A DNA stretch of 64,000 nucleotides, taken from NCBI RefSeq assembly GCF_011602365.1, contig NZ_JAAONZ010000011.1, forward strand, positions 1-64,000, read 5' to 3'. The position numbers were made by a program, and so were the translations under genes. The stretch's first letter is position 1. The number at the start of each line of letters is the position of its first letter. Under the pieces are notes generated by a model. That model was given only the letters and a program-made list of their open reading frames with translations. It had not been told where the DNA came from and made no database searches. This stretch comes from Pseudomaricurvus hydrocarbonicus (lineage in GTDB: Bacteria > Pseudomonadota > Gammaproteobacteria > Pseudomonadales > Cellvibrionaceae). Of this stretch, positions 1 to 8,452 are shown one piece after another.

Positions 1-1368
1 GGTGCGATAGGTGCCCAGACCGTCAAAATTTTCCAGCGTCAGACCCAGCGGGTCCATGATTTTGTGGCATCCGGCACAGGAGGGTTCGGTGCGGTGAGCT
101 TGCAGCCGCTCCCTGGCGGTGGGCATGCTGGCATTGGATGGGTCCTGCACGATGCTGAAATTCACATTCGCCGGCGGGTCGGGGACATCCTGACACAAGA
201 AAATATCCCGCGCCGCCAGCCCGCGCAATGTGGGCGATGAACGGCCCGGATGGGCGTGCAGGGCCAGAAAAGAAATGTGGCTTTGAATGCCGGCCCGATT
301 GGACTCAACCGGAAACTCGGTTTTTTCCCAGCCATGGCGCGTGGGCACCGGCAACCGGTAGACACCCCCCAAAGCGCGGGTCAGATAGGCTTCACGGGTG
401 GTGAACAGATCTCGGTAGTCTGCATTTTGAGTGATGAGCAGGTCGGTGATGGTGCGCAGCGTTTGCTCCTGGGAATCGGTCACCACCTCCGAGTTGAACG
501 CCGGGTAGATGAGCGGATCTTTGGCCAGGTCAGCAAACAAATCGAACTGCAGCATGTCCTCAAAAAATGCCCGCACGGCCTGCTCGAAATGAGGCGACTG
601 CAACAGGCGATCGACTTGCTGTTCGAGCCCGGCCTCGGTATTCAATTCGCCGGCAGCCGCGGCCCGCAGGAGTTCAGTATCAGGTGTCGAGTTGGTTAAA
701 AAATAACTGAGCCGGGTAGCTTTGGAAAACGCATCCAGCTGCACAACACCGGCCGTCTCGGCTGTCGAACTGTTGATTTCGGTTTGCTGCGGGGGTTCAG
801 TGTGTTCAATACGCAGCAAAAAATCCGGCGCCAGCATCATGCCCGACAAGGCGTATTTGAGGCCCTCGTAAAAACTGCCCAGGTGTTCCTGCCCCGTCCG
901 GGCTGCGCCCACAAACCGAGCCACTTCGTGATCGGTGAGCGGACGGCGAAACAATGGTGGGCCGTACTGTTGCACAAACAAGCTCGCGCATTCGGCATCA
1001 AATTGAGATTCGGAGTGTGGGGTGCACGGTACCAGTTGGGAACGTTTTGCTTCGCTGACAACCGCGGTCGCCACACTGCGTGCGGCTGCATCATATTGCT
1101 CGATACTGATGGCCGAGATACCCGCTTCACTGCTGCCCACCGCCAGCAAACCTTCTGCACGCAAACCTTTGCCAAAGCGCGCAACCACGGGAATCTCGGT
1201 GCCGAAAATATCGGCAACCGTTGCCCGATATTGCGATTCGCTCAATTGCCGCATGACCGTCGGGCCACCCACCGGCTCTGGTTCCTGATTGGCAATATCG
1301 CTGCTGTCGCAGCCGGTCAGCCCCAACAATAAACCCGAAGCCAGTCCCAGGCCGCTTTTTTTAACCAT
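1..1368 (-). CDS. DUF1592/DUF1588-type secreted cytochrome-like lipoprotein, cut by the window edge
   Basis: An open frame without a stop runs off the left edge; at least 456 codons are present. From ATG at 1368 the protein begins with a lipoprotein signal (MVKKSGLGLASGLLLGLTGC, lipobox LTGC), so it is probably anchored in an outer or periplasmic membrane. An in-frame ATG at 1422 would overlap the upstream stop by 11 bases, but its 18 extra residues would spoil the signal. The following parts fit the DUF1587-DUF1595-DUF1592-DUF1588 series known from planctomycete-style proteins. Near the truncated end a haem-type CAGCH followed by KIMDPLGLTLENFDGLG is the DUF1588 hallmark. The family's function is not established; associations with extracellular polymer or hydrocarbon oxidation are inference. 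It lies just downstream of the secreted protein at 1412-2707 and probably shares its transcript. Confidence 0.85.
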   Translation of the reverse strand, partial: MVKKSGLGLASGLLLGLTGCDSSDIANQEPEPVGGPTVMRQLSESQYRATVADIFGTEIPVVARFGKGLRAEGLLAVGSSEAGISAISIEQYDAAARSVATAVVSEAKRSQLVPCTPHSESQFDAECASLFVQQYGPPLFRRPLTDHEVARFVGAARTGQEHLGSFYEGLKYALSGMMLAPDFLLRIEHTEPPQQTEINSSTAETAGVVQLDAFSKATRLSYFLTNSTPDTELLRAAAAGELNTEAGLEQQVDRLLQSPHFEQAVRAFFEDMLQFDLFADLAKDPLIYPAFNSEVVTDSQEQTLRTITDLLITQNADYRDLFTTREAYLTRALGGVYRLPVPTRHGWEKTEFPVESNRAGIQSHISFLALHAHPGRSSPTLRGLAARDIFLCQDVPDPPANVNFSIVQDPSNASMPTARERLQAHRTEPSCAGCHKIMDPLGLTLENFDGLGTYRT

Positions 1369-1411
1369 CACCCCTGAAAACAACCAATTCCATCTCTGCG
1401 CATGGCTTTGT

Positions 1412-2707
1412 TTAGTAACCATCGTCAGTCTCCGTTTGTTTCAAGGCATCATTCAGGCTTTGGGTTTTCACATCCACCACAAAGGCCGGAATAGCGGTAA
1501 CGCGATACTGAGTCGATATCGACGTGCATCGTCCGGTGTTCGGATCCGGGTTGCCGTCCGCCAATTGATAGAGGGCGTGATAGGCTCCCGGACAACTGTG
1601 ACCCAAGACTCGCGCGGCACCATTGGCTGTCCCCAGCCTCAATTTTAATGACGCCAGCTCTCCCTGACTGTCTTTGCCACTGCGATAGCCGTACTGCAGG
1701 TCATACATGGTTTCTACCGGGGTATAGCCCGCCAGGTAACCGTCCAGGACACCGTCTTCGGAGAGCGTCATCTGCAATCGCGCATCTTGCAGCTCTCGCT
1801 CCAGGCGCAGGCTGTTGACGATACTGTGAAACCTCACGGTTACTGGCTCAGTGATGAGCACACCGTTTTGAATTTTACCGCGCGTGGTGGCCCGGAATCG
1901 CGGATCCTGATCCATGGCGTAGGTGGCGTATTGCAGCGGATCTCGACCGGGGCTCAGACGAATGGGGTCGGCGTTGGCGTACAGCCCTACTTCAACCTCG
2001 TCATCGTTGCTGAGATCATCCACACCGCTTACGGAAATGAGAATGCCCCAGGCGCCGGTGAGCATTTCGATGCCATAGGTGTTGGAAGCCCCACTGGTTT
2101 GAAAGGAACGGCTGCACCCCACCAACCGGTAGAACTGATTATCGACACCGGCTTCACCGTTGATGCCGATAAAGTCTGACTGATGACAGGAATTGGCGTC
2201 GTTGCTTGTGCCAACCGGGGTATTCACCCCATCCATATTGATGCCGGGTACAGCCACGTCGCTGCGCTTGACGGTGCGAAAGTGAGGGTCTGGCCCGCCA
2301 GCCTCCGGATTCATGCACAGGTTTTGCCCATTGGCCGCCGTGGCGATTTTCCAGCCACCCTGGTCCAGCCGGCTGCCGTAGTCTTTATCCGACTCACCCT
2401 GATGACGTTTGGCTTCCGGCGTAAGCTGAAAAATTTCCACCGGGTTTAAGCTCATGCCGTCTGGGCAGGTGTCGGCATCTTTGGCGTCAGGCCCTAAGGC
2501 ATAACTGATTTTGGACACCACAAACCCGGCCTTGCCTCCCTGTACAAAAGGAGCGTCCACCGCAGCGGTCGCCGGGTGCAAAAACAGTGCGGAGAGTGCC
2601 AACACGACGGCATTCAGAGCTGGCCTGACCCTGGTGGTGGGTGTCCTTGCGGTAGACACCTGAAGAGGCGTTTGCGTTTGCGGCCTGATGAATTGTTTTG
2701 AAGACAT
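1412..2707 (-). CDS. Secreted protein of unknown function, partner of the DUF1592 protein
   Basis: 431 residues from the ATG at 2707; a TTG two codons upstream is also possible. The N-terminus is a long signal peptide: basic residues up to about 28, then the hydrophobic stretch ALNAVVLALSALFLHPATAA, with likely cleavage near residue 50. The mature part has several cysteines (CPDG, NLCMNP, SCHQSD, GCSRSF, HSCPGAY, GRCTS), consistent with an extracytoplasmic disulphide-rich protein. I do not recognise a named domain. The stop lies 43 bases before the DUF1592 lipoprotein start at 1368, so the two are likely cotranscribed and may act together at the cell surface. The start faces a TetR gene across two tandem palindromes, so this pair is probably under that repressor. 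Confidence 0.75.
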   Translation of the reverse strand: MSSKQFIRPQTQTPLQVSTARTPTTRVRPALNAVVLALSALFLHPATAAVDAPFVQGGKAGFVVSKISYALGPDAKDADTCPDGMSLNPVEIFQLTPEAKRHQGESDKDYGSRLDQGGWKIATAANGQNLCMNPEAGGPDPHFRTVKRSDVAVPGINMDGVNTPVGTSNDANSCHQSDFIGINGEAGVDNQFYRLVGCSRSFQTSGASNTYGIEMLTGAWGILISVSGVDDLSNDDEVEVGLYANADPIRLSPGRDPLQYATYAMDQDPRFRATTRGKIQNGVLITEPVTVRFHSIVNSLRLERELQDARLQMTLSEDGVLDGYLAGYTPVETMYDLQYGYRSGKDSQGELASLKLRLGTANGAARVLGHSCPGAYHALYQLADGNPDPNTGRCTSISTQYRVTAIPAFVVDVKTQSLNDALKQTETDDGY

Positions 2708-2744
2708 AGCCAATGGGTATCCTGAGGCGATTTTTAATATTATT

Positions 2745-2783
2745 CTAACTACAGTGTTAGTATTATCCTAACTCCAGTGTTAG
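2745..2783. promoter_or_regulatory. Two tandem palindromic operators
   Basis: CTAACTACAGTGTTAG (2745-2760) and CTAACTCCAGTGTTAG (2768-2783) are two 16-bp sites with CTAAC/GTTAG arms, 23 bp apart centre to centre. They lie between the divergent secreted-protein gene and the TetR gene, the usual place for a TetR autoregulatory operator. Binding by the 2821 product is inferred. Confidence 0.75.
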
Positions 2784-2820
2784 TATAAAACAATCAAAAG
2801 TTAGACGAGCAGACCGAGCC

Positions 2821-3414
2821 ATGGCCAGAACCCCTACCGTAAGCGACGAACAGATCCTGGAAAGTGCCCGCCAAGTGATGGGCCGACGCGGCCCGGAGGC
2901 GTTTACCCTGGCGGAAGTGGCCTCTGAGGTGAAGCTCTCCCGGGCAGCCATCATCCTGCGCTTTAAAAGTACCCAGGCGTTAAAGGTCAGGCTGCTGACT
3001 CAGATGGTGGAGCGTTTTGAAGGCTTGCTGACGCATCTGCCACAGACACCCGGCGGCAACAGCTTATTGGCGATTGCGGCTTTTATTGGAAAGCATGCGG
3101 GCAGCAAGGAATCCAGTGCGTCATTTTTCAGCACCTACTCCCAAAACATTCAGGATACCGAGTTAGCGGCACTGGAAGTCCGGCGCGGTAAGGCCTTGTC
3201 AGATGCTGTCTCAAAAGCGATGCCGCAAACCGTTATCGATCATGACTCGGCGGTGGTGGCATTCAGAGCCCACATGGCCGGATCCATTATGGCGTTCCAG
3301 GCCTCCGCAGAAAAAAGCTCACAAGAGTATCTCCTGCAACGGACTCAGGAATGGCTGCGCCTGGCTCGCATTCCTTTTGATGAGACAGAAACAGTCATTA
3401 ACAATAATAAGTAA
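2821..3414 (+). CDS. TetR/AcrR family transcriptional regulator
   Basis: 197 residues. The N-terminal 55 residues form a TetR helix-turn-helix (ILESARQVMGRRG, then TLAEVASEVKLSRAAIILRF); the rest is a helical ligand-binding domain without recognisable ligand residues. It is transcribed away from the secreted-protein and DUF1592 genes, and the two tandem CTAAC/GTTAG palindromes just upstream are the obvious operator. A triheme cytochrome c gene starts 18 bases after its stop, so regulator, cytochrome and possibly the MATE pump form one transcript. Likely role: local repressor of both divergent units. The inducer is unknown. Confidence 0.85.
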   Translation: MARTPTVSDEQILESARQVMGRRGPEAFTLAEVASEVKLSRAAIILRFKSTQALKVRLLTQMVERFEGLLTHLPQTPGGNSLLAIAAFIGKHAGSKESSASFFSTYSQNIQDTELAALEVRRGKALSDAVSKAMPQTVIDHDSAVVAFRAHMAGSIMAFQASAEKSSQEYLLQRTQEWLRLARIPFDETETVINNNK

Positions 3415-3432
3415 ACATGTTCGAGGGTTAGC

Positions 3433-4707
3433 ATGAGTTTTATAAAGTCTGGCAGGCGGGTGATAACAGTCTGCTCTTTGGTGTTAGCTGTCGTTGCCAG
3501 TTGTCTGTATGTGTTTAAAGCGCCGGCCGCACTGACACCTAATGATCTGGCCCACTACAACGCTACGGTTGAAAAAGGCCGCTATCTGGCTACTGTTGGC
3601 AACTGTGCAACCTGCCACACCAGCAACGACGGCGAGCCCTATGCCGGCGGGGTGGAGTTCAAAACACCGTTTGGCAGACTCTTTTCCACCAATATTACAA
3701 TGGATAAAGAAACCGGCATCGGAGCCTGGTCGTTTAAAGATTTTTACAATGCGTTCAAGCAAGGCATTCGTCCCGACGGCACGCACCTGTACCCGGCTTT
3801 CCCGTACACGGCGTTTGCCAAACTCACCGATGAGGATATTGCCTCGTTGTATGTGTACCTGCAGACCATTGCCCCGGTGAACGCGCCGGTCCCCGCCAAC
3901 GACCTGCAGTTTCCCTACAATCAACGAGCGTTAATGACCTTCTGGAAAGGCCTGTTTCACGATGAAGCGGCCTACAGCTGGAATGCGGAAAATTCCGCCG
4001 CCTGGAACCGGGGTGCCTATCTGGTCAAGGGCCTGGGGCATTGCGATGCCTGTCACACCCCAAGAAATCTCCTCGGCGCGGAACAGTCGGATCTGGCGTT
4101 AACCGGCGGGGTGTATCTGGATAAGGTGAAAACCGGAGACTATCAGCAATGGTCTGCGGTGAATCTGACACCGGCCAAAACCGGATTGGGCGCCTGGACC
4201 AGCGACGATATCGTCACCTACCTCAAAACCGGTCTCAACGATAAAGCGGTACTGCACGGCCCAATGAATGAAGTGGTGATGAATTCAACCAGCCACCTGA
4301 CCCAGGACGACGCAGAAGCTATTGCCATCTACCTGAAAGGCATCCCCGCCAACAGCCAGCCAAGCGGGCCGCCACCGAGCCCGGAAACCCTGGCCGCCGG
4401 TGAAACCATGTACACGGTTCACTGTGGCGCATGTCATTTGCCCACCGGGCTGGGCGACGACATTTTGGGGATTTCACTGGTGGAAAGTGCCATCATCCAG
4501 GCCCCCGATCCGTCGTCGCTGCTGAATGTGATTTTGTACGGCCCGCATTTACCGCCGCCGCCCTTTATCGCCGACCGCACGCGGATGAAAATGTTTGGCA
4601 AGCGTTTGTCCGACCAGGACATTGCCAGTATTGCCAGTTACCTGCGGGTGAATTTTGGCAATCAGGCCAGTGCTGTCACCGCTGATCAGGTCAGATCTCA
4701 ACGCTAA
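3433..4707 (+). CDS. Triheme membrane-bound cytochrome c (alcohol/gluconate dehydrogenase cytochrome subunit type)
   Basis: 424 residues. An N-terminal membrane anchor or signal (about residues 10-30) is followed by three CxxCH haem sites: CATCH near 58, CDACH near 204 and CGACH near 331, with Met ligands plausible in each domain. This three-domain plan and length match the cytochrome c subunit of periplasmic PQQ or FAD alcohol, gluconate and sorbitol dehydrogenases, which passes electrons to ubiquinone. No matching dehydrogenase subunit lies next to it; the GMC oxidoreductase at 42 kb is distant and lacks an obvious signal peptide. Here the cytochrome sits between TetR and a MATE pump. It may instead accept electrons for the neighbouring DUF1592 protein, but that is inference. 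Confidence 0.88.
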   Translation: MSFIKSGRRVITVCSLVLAVVASCLYVFKAPAALTPNDLAHYNATVEKGRYLATVGNCATCHTSNDGEPYAGGVEFKTPFGRLFSTNITMDKETGIGAWSFKDFYNAFKQGIRPDGTHLYPAFPYTAFAKLTDEDIASLYVYLQTIAPVNAPVPANDLQFPYNQRALMTFWKGLFHDEAAYSWNAENSAAWNRGAYLVKGLGHCDACHTPRNLLGAEQSDLALTGGVYLDKVKTGDYQQWSAVNLTPAKTGLGAWTSDDIVTYLKTGLNDKAVLHGPMNEVVMNSTSHLTQDDAEAIAIYLKGIPANSQPSGPPPSPETLAAGETMYTVHCGACHLPTGLGDDILGISLVESAIIQAPDPSSLLNVILYGPHLPPPPFIADRTRMKMFGKRLSDQDIASIASYLRVNFGNQASAVTADQVRSQR

Positions 4708-4725
4708 AAAGTCAATTCCAAGGAA

Positions 4726-6126
4726 ATGCTTGTGTTATCCAACCGTATGCAATTACTGAGACCGCTGCTGGCGCTGGCCATTCCGATTTTCATCGGTGGC
4801 GCTGTGCAGACCAGCTACCACCTGATCAATGCCTTCTGGGTGGGGCGGCTGGGCGCAGAAGCCGTGGCCATTGTGACATTGAGTTTTCCGGTCAATATTT
4901 TGATGATCTCGGTGGGCAGTGGTTTATCGTTGGCCGGCACCATTTTAATTTCTCAATATTTTGGCGCCCGCGAATCGGCAAAGGTCGGCCACACGGCGTC
5001 ACAAACCTTAACCGGCCTGACAATCTTCTCTTTGGCCTTATCCGCAATCGGGTATTTTTTGGCACCAGCGATTGCCCATTTATTGGGCGTTGCCGAGACC
5101 GTAATGGCCGATACCGTCACCTACATGCGCATCTCGTTTGCGGGCACGCTGTTTGTGTTCTTAAACCTGGGGTATCAATCCATTTTACGCGGCATCGGAG
5201 ATTCCAAAGCGCCGTTAAAAATTATTCTGCTCAGTGTGGTGGTCAATGCAGCGCTGGACCCACTGCTGATTTTTGGTTGGGGCCCCATCGAGGCGCAAGG
5301 GGTCATCGGTGCCGCGTACGCCACGCTCATTACCCAAATCATTTCCGCAGGCGCCGGCATCCACCTCATGTTGCAGCCCCGTTTTGGCTTAACGGTTACC
5401 CTTGACAGGCTAAAGCCTGATTGGTCGGTCATCACCAAACTGCTGCGTTTGGGGCTGCCCGCCTCCGTTGAACAGACGACGCAGGCGTTATCCATGTCCA
5501 TCATGACACTCCTCGTCGGTCAGTTTGGTCTGGTAGCCCTGGCCGCCTATGGCATGGTGTCGCGTCTGCTGATTTTTCTTATCATTCCCGTACTGAGTGT
5601 GTCGATGGCGGTGTCCATCATGGCCGGACAAAGCATTGGCTCAGGTAATGCCAAGCATGCAGTGCGTATAGGCACTTCAGCCAGTATGTTTAACTTTGCT
5701 CTGATGCTGCTGGTGGCCATGCTGTTTTTTGTCTTTGCCCGTCCGATCATGCACATCTTTATCCCCTACGATGAAACCTTACTGACGGCAGCCTCAATCG
5801 CATTGAAAATGTTCGCCTTGTCGTTCCCGTTTTCCGGGCTGCAAATGGCATTAACGGGTGCATTCCGGGGCGCCAGTGATACCTTTAATACGATGTTGAT
5901 GACCCTGATGGGGGTTTGGGCGGTGCAGTTGCCACTGGCCTTTGTGTTGTCCCATTACACCGGGATGGGGGAATTGGGCTTATGGCTGTCAGCGCCTCTG
6001 GCAGGGTTCATTAACGCGACGGTCGCCTTGGTGTACTTTAAAAGTAAATACTGGCTGAGAAAGACAGCGGTAACAGACTCCCAGCCTTCAGCAGTGCAAA
6101 CCAGTGCAGCTGCAGGCAGTGAATGA
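4726..6126 (+). CDS. MATE family multidrug/Na+ antiporter
   Basis: 466 residues, strongly hydrophobic, with about 12 membrane segments arranged as two similar halves (MatE domains near 15-175 and 240-400). Typical features include the early GGAVQTSYHLINAFWVGRLG stretch and the second-half counterpart SVEQTTQALSMSIMTLLVGQ. MATE proteins export cationic drugs or metabolites in exchange for Na+ or H+. The gene follows the cytochrome c gene by 18 bases and probably shares its promoter, suggesting export of a toxic substrate or intermediate. An in-frame ATG three codons downstream is an alternative start. Its 3' end converges with the LysR gene with only 56 bases between them. Confidence 0.9.
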   Translation: MLVLSNRMQLLRPLLALAIPIFIGGAVQTSYHLINAFWVGRLGAEAVAIVTLSFPVNILMISVGSGLSLAGTILISQYFGARESAKVGHTASQTLTGLTIFSLALSAIGYFLAPAIAHLLGVAETVMADTVTYMRISFAGTLFVFLNLGYQSILRGIGDSKAPLKIILLSVVVNAALDPLLIFGWGPIEAQGVIGAAYATLITQIISAGAGIHLMLQPRFGLTVTLDRLKPDWSVITKLLRLGLPASVEQTTQALSMSIMTLLVGQFGLVALAAYGMVSRLLIFLIIPVLSVSMAVSIMAGQSIGSGNAKHAVRIGTSASMFNFALMLLVAMLFFVFARPIMHIFIPYDETLLTAASIALKMFALSFPFSGLQMALTGAFRGASDTFNTMLMTLMGVWAVQLPLAFVLSHYTGMGELGLWLSAPLAGFINATVALVYFKSKYWLRKTAVTDSQPSAVQTSAAAGSE

Positions 6127-6182
6127 TAATTGCCGGTTAGGTTAGCCTCGGCAGAGCCACTCACGCCACAGCCAGCTTTGTG

Positions 6183-7079
6183 TCAGGAAATGATCAGGGA
6201 TGATCGGGCAGCGGACACAATATGATGGGTCAACCCATCCAGCAATGACGACGCCGAACGCGTGTATTGCCAGTATAGCGGCACATCCAGGGACAAACCC
6301 GGTACCAACTCGATAAGAGAGCCATTGTCTATGCAGTCCGCAATTAACTCTGAGGGGTGAAGTCCCCACCCCATTCCGGTGAGGGTGGCCGTCACAAAGG
6401 CCTGAGGTGAAGGTAACCGGTGCCGAGGCAACTCAATGTGTCGACCACAAAACCCTTGAACCCAGCGTGACTGCAATTCGTCTTTCGTATCGAACACAAG
6501 ACTCGGCGCGTGCGCCAAACTGTCTGCGCCGATACCGTCACCAAAATAGCGTTGTACAAAGCTCGGGCTTGCCGCTGCCAGGTAACGCATCGTCCCCAGA
6601 AATTGACTGTTGCAGCCGGTGGCGGGACGCGTCCTGGAAGTGACAGCGGCAAGCACTTTGCCACTGCGCAACCACTCCGAGGTATGGTCCTGATCGTCCA
6701 CCTTGACATCCATCAACGCGGAGGTTTCGGCACAAAAGTCTGCCAAAGCGGGAACAAACCAGGTAGCGAAACTATCGGCATTAACCGCCACCGGCACAGT
6801 CACTTTTTTTGCCCCTTCTGCGGCAAGTGCTGGCAAGGTGGATTGCAGTTCCTGCTCCAGCAGGGATACGCGGTCGATGTGTAGGCACAAGCGCTGCCCG
6901 AGTGCCGTGGCGCGGCATGGCGTTTCACGTATCACCAGGGCACAGCCAACACGCTCCTCCAGCTGGCGAACCCGCTGCGAGACAGCCGAAGGCGTCACAT
7001 TGAGTGAGCGGGCGGCCCTCTCGAAGCTGCCCTCGCGAATCACCGCCGCCAGGGCAGCGAGGGATACGTAATCCAGCAT
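6183..7079 (-). CDS. LysR family regulator of the ArgP (IciA) subgroup
   Basis: 298 residues from ATG 7079, where family alignment begins (MLDYVSLAALAAVIREGSFE). The frame stays open upstream to 7202, but the extra residues are low-complexity translation of a repeated AT-rich segment. The winged helix-turn-helix covers about residues 4-62 (ARSLNVTPSAVSQRVRQLEE). The effector domain shows ArgP-like signatures: VAVNADSFATWFVPAL and the later APSLVFDTKDELQSRW. ArgP of E. coli senses lysine/arginine and often controls amino-acid exporters. The usual divergent LysE/ArgO exporter gene is missing here; the divergent side is a decayed intergenic region, so the target is unclear. Confidence 0.85.
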   Translation of the reverse strand: MLDYVSLAALAAVIREGSFERAARSLNVTPSAVSQRVRQLEERVGCALVIRETPCRATALGQRLCLHIDRVSLLEQELQSTLPALAAEGAKKVTVPVAVNADSFATWFVPALADFCAETSALMDVKVDDQDHTSEWLRSGKVLAAVTSRTRPATGCNSQFLGTMRYLAAASPSFVQRYFGDGIGADSLAHAPSLVFDTKDELQSRWVQGFCGRHIELPRHRLPSPQAFVTATLTGMGWGLHPSELIADCIDNGSLIELVPGLSLDVPLYWQYTRSASSLLDGLTHHIVSAARSSLIIS

Positions 7080-7152
7080 GACATTAGATGTCCCAATATT
7101 AATAGGAGGTAAAATATTAGAAATATCAATAAGATAAGGAATCATAAAACAA

Positions 7153-7524
7153 CCAATACCATGGCTTATACCATGATCGATTTTGTTAGTTTTTTGCGAC
7201 ACCCATTTAGAACATATTGAGATAAAACTAACACTAATCTCTGAATAAGCTGCATATACAGTTAATATTTTCCCGTCAGAGGATGAATTACTACAAATTC
7301 GCTATATTTTTCAACAGGATAGAATCGTTTAATAAATCCGATACCATTACATCTACCATGATGAACAAGCAAAAATGTAGTTTCCCCCGATATAGACTAA
7401 ATTTTGATAAAAAGTCAGCATCATAGACACAATCAAATCCGTAAAGTCAAATAAACAGAAAACTTTATAAAAATCAATATGGTAGAGAGTCAAAAAACAG
7501 CCAATACCACGATTAATACCATGG
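7153..7524 (+). repeat. Three dispersed copies of a bipartite ATACCA / TACCATG element
   Basis: Copies at 7153-7176, 7338-7361 and 7501-7524 share CCRATACCAY, six variable bases, then TACCATG. Spacing is 185 and 163 bases. Outside the element there is weaker similarity between the first and third copies (AAAACARCCAATACCA). They lie upstream of the LysR gene and could be regulator sites or remnants of a small repeat family. Confidence 0.5.
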
Positions 7525-7840
7525 CTCCATCGGCTAAGATTTTGCTTCCTCCAACTAGACTTTATTGCGATAACAAAACCTATAATCGCTAAGGAGGTGC
7601 ATAAACAGTTCAAGCTTCGCGGCCAGATGACATTGAATATTATTTGCAGCAGTTCTGACACCCTACACACCCAGAAAAATAATGAGGTTAGTGATGTCAG
7701 AATGCCTAGGCTGGGAGATGTAAAACACCGGATCACAGGGGAAACTCACCGCCCAATACAGGCAGAAAGATACTGACGGTGGATCGACGTGATTCTCCGT
7801 TAACGTTCGCAGAATAAGAACCTAAAAGCCAAGGCCGTAG

Positions 7841-7966
7841 TTAGAAGCGCCACTTTATCCCAGCGGCCAGGGCAAAGAGCCAGGTGGTGTCGGCTGTTTT
7901 AATCTTCGTTGGGCAGCATGATGGTGATAACCGGGTTATTGTTGATCCAAAAATCGTTATAGCTTT
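7841..7966 (-). pseudogene. Decayed 3' end of an outer-membrane beta-barrel gene
   Basis: On the minus strand, SYNDFWINNNPVITIMLPNE is followed, after a change of frame, by KTADTTWLFALAAGIKWRF and a stop. A terminal aromatic residue after alternating hydrophobic residues is typical of the last strand of outer-membrane barrels. Stop codons directly upstream and the need for a frameshift mean it cannot be a working gene. The family cannot be named from about 40 codons; a nutrient channel or a phenol-degradation (MetA-type) barrel would be plausible. Confidence 0.35.
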
Positions 7967-8452
7967 ATTGGTTGTTGTTTTTCATTGTCAGGATGACAAT
8001 TATACGCAACGTAAGCACATCTGAAAGGTAACCGAAAGTTCATAGGTAATCAGAAATTTTCAACAAAATTATAGACTTACGCTTTATAAAACAACAGCAG
8101 GATATCAATAAGATATCGCTCTATCGTCTAATAGTTATAACGGTCGAACGTGTCTACTTCAAAGAGCCTTGAACACCATGGGGGGAAGTTATCAATTTGT
8201 AATGATCAAGTAACTCTCGGCGATGTTGTTAATTTCTGCCAATAATCATTATCGGGGCTTCTTCCCAGAGCTTATACTTTGAATTTCGGGGAATACCAAA
8301 ACATGGGTCACCCTTCGAATAATCTCGTCCCCAAGCGCAACACGGCCTACACGCTCGCAACCATCCAAACTCCCTCCTCAGCCATCCATGGCGGAACAAA
8401 TCACTTCTTTAGGGAGTTGGCCTTCTATGAAACAGCTGTGAAACTTTAAATA

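Larger units (their letters stand above)
7080..8452. other. Long AT-rich, largely non-coding stretch with decayed fragments
   Basis: About 1.4 kb without a convincing gene. It holds three copies of a bipartite CCRATACCA...TACCATG element (one more listing below), a short decayed frame resembling the C-terminus of an outer-membrane beta-barrel (7841-7966), and a 48-codon frame at 8303-8449 on the plus strand with no recognisable product. A 127-codon minus frame at 7353-7736 is rich in Phe, Cys and Ile and includes one repeat copy; it looks like chance. The stretch probably separates two formerly distinct loci and marks the left border of the catabolic island. Confidence 0.6.

Noticed and set aside
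784-1332. Long plus-strand frames over the DUF1592 gene (also 250-699)
   Set aside because: They are antisense to a frame that encodes recognisable DUF1592/DUF1588 motifs and a lipoprotein signal.
7080-7202. N-terminal extension of the LysR protein by 41 residues
   Set aside because: It translates the repeated AT-rich segment; ArgP-family alignment starts at 7079.
7353-7736. 127-codon minus-strand frame
   Set aside because: Low-complexity, Cys/Phe-rich, includes a repeat element shared with non-coding DNA; no ribosome site.
8303-8449. 48-codon plus-strand frame before the amidase end
   Set aside because: No ribosome site or recognisable motif; the opposite strand has equally plausible short frames.
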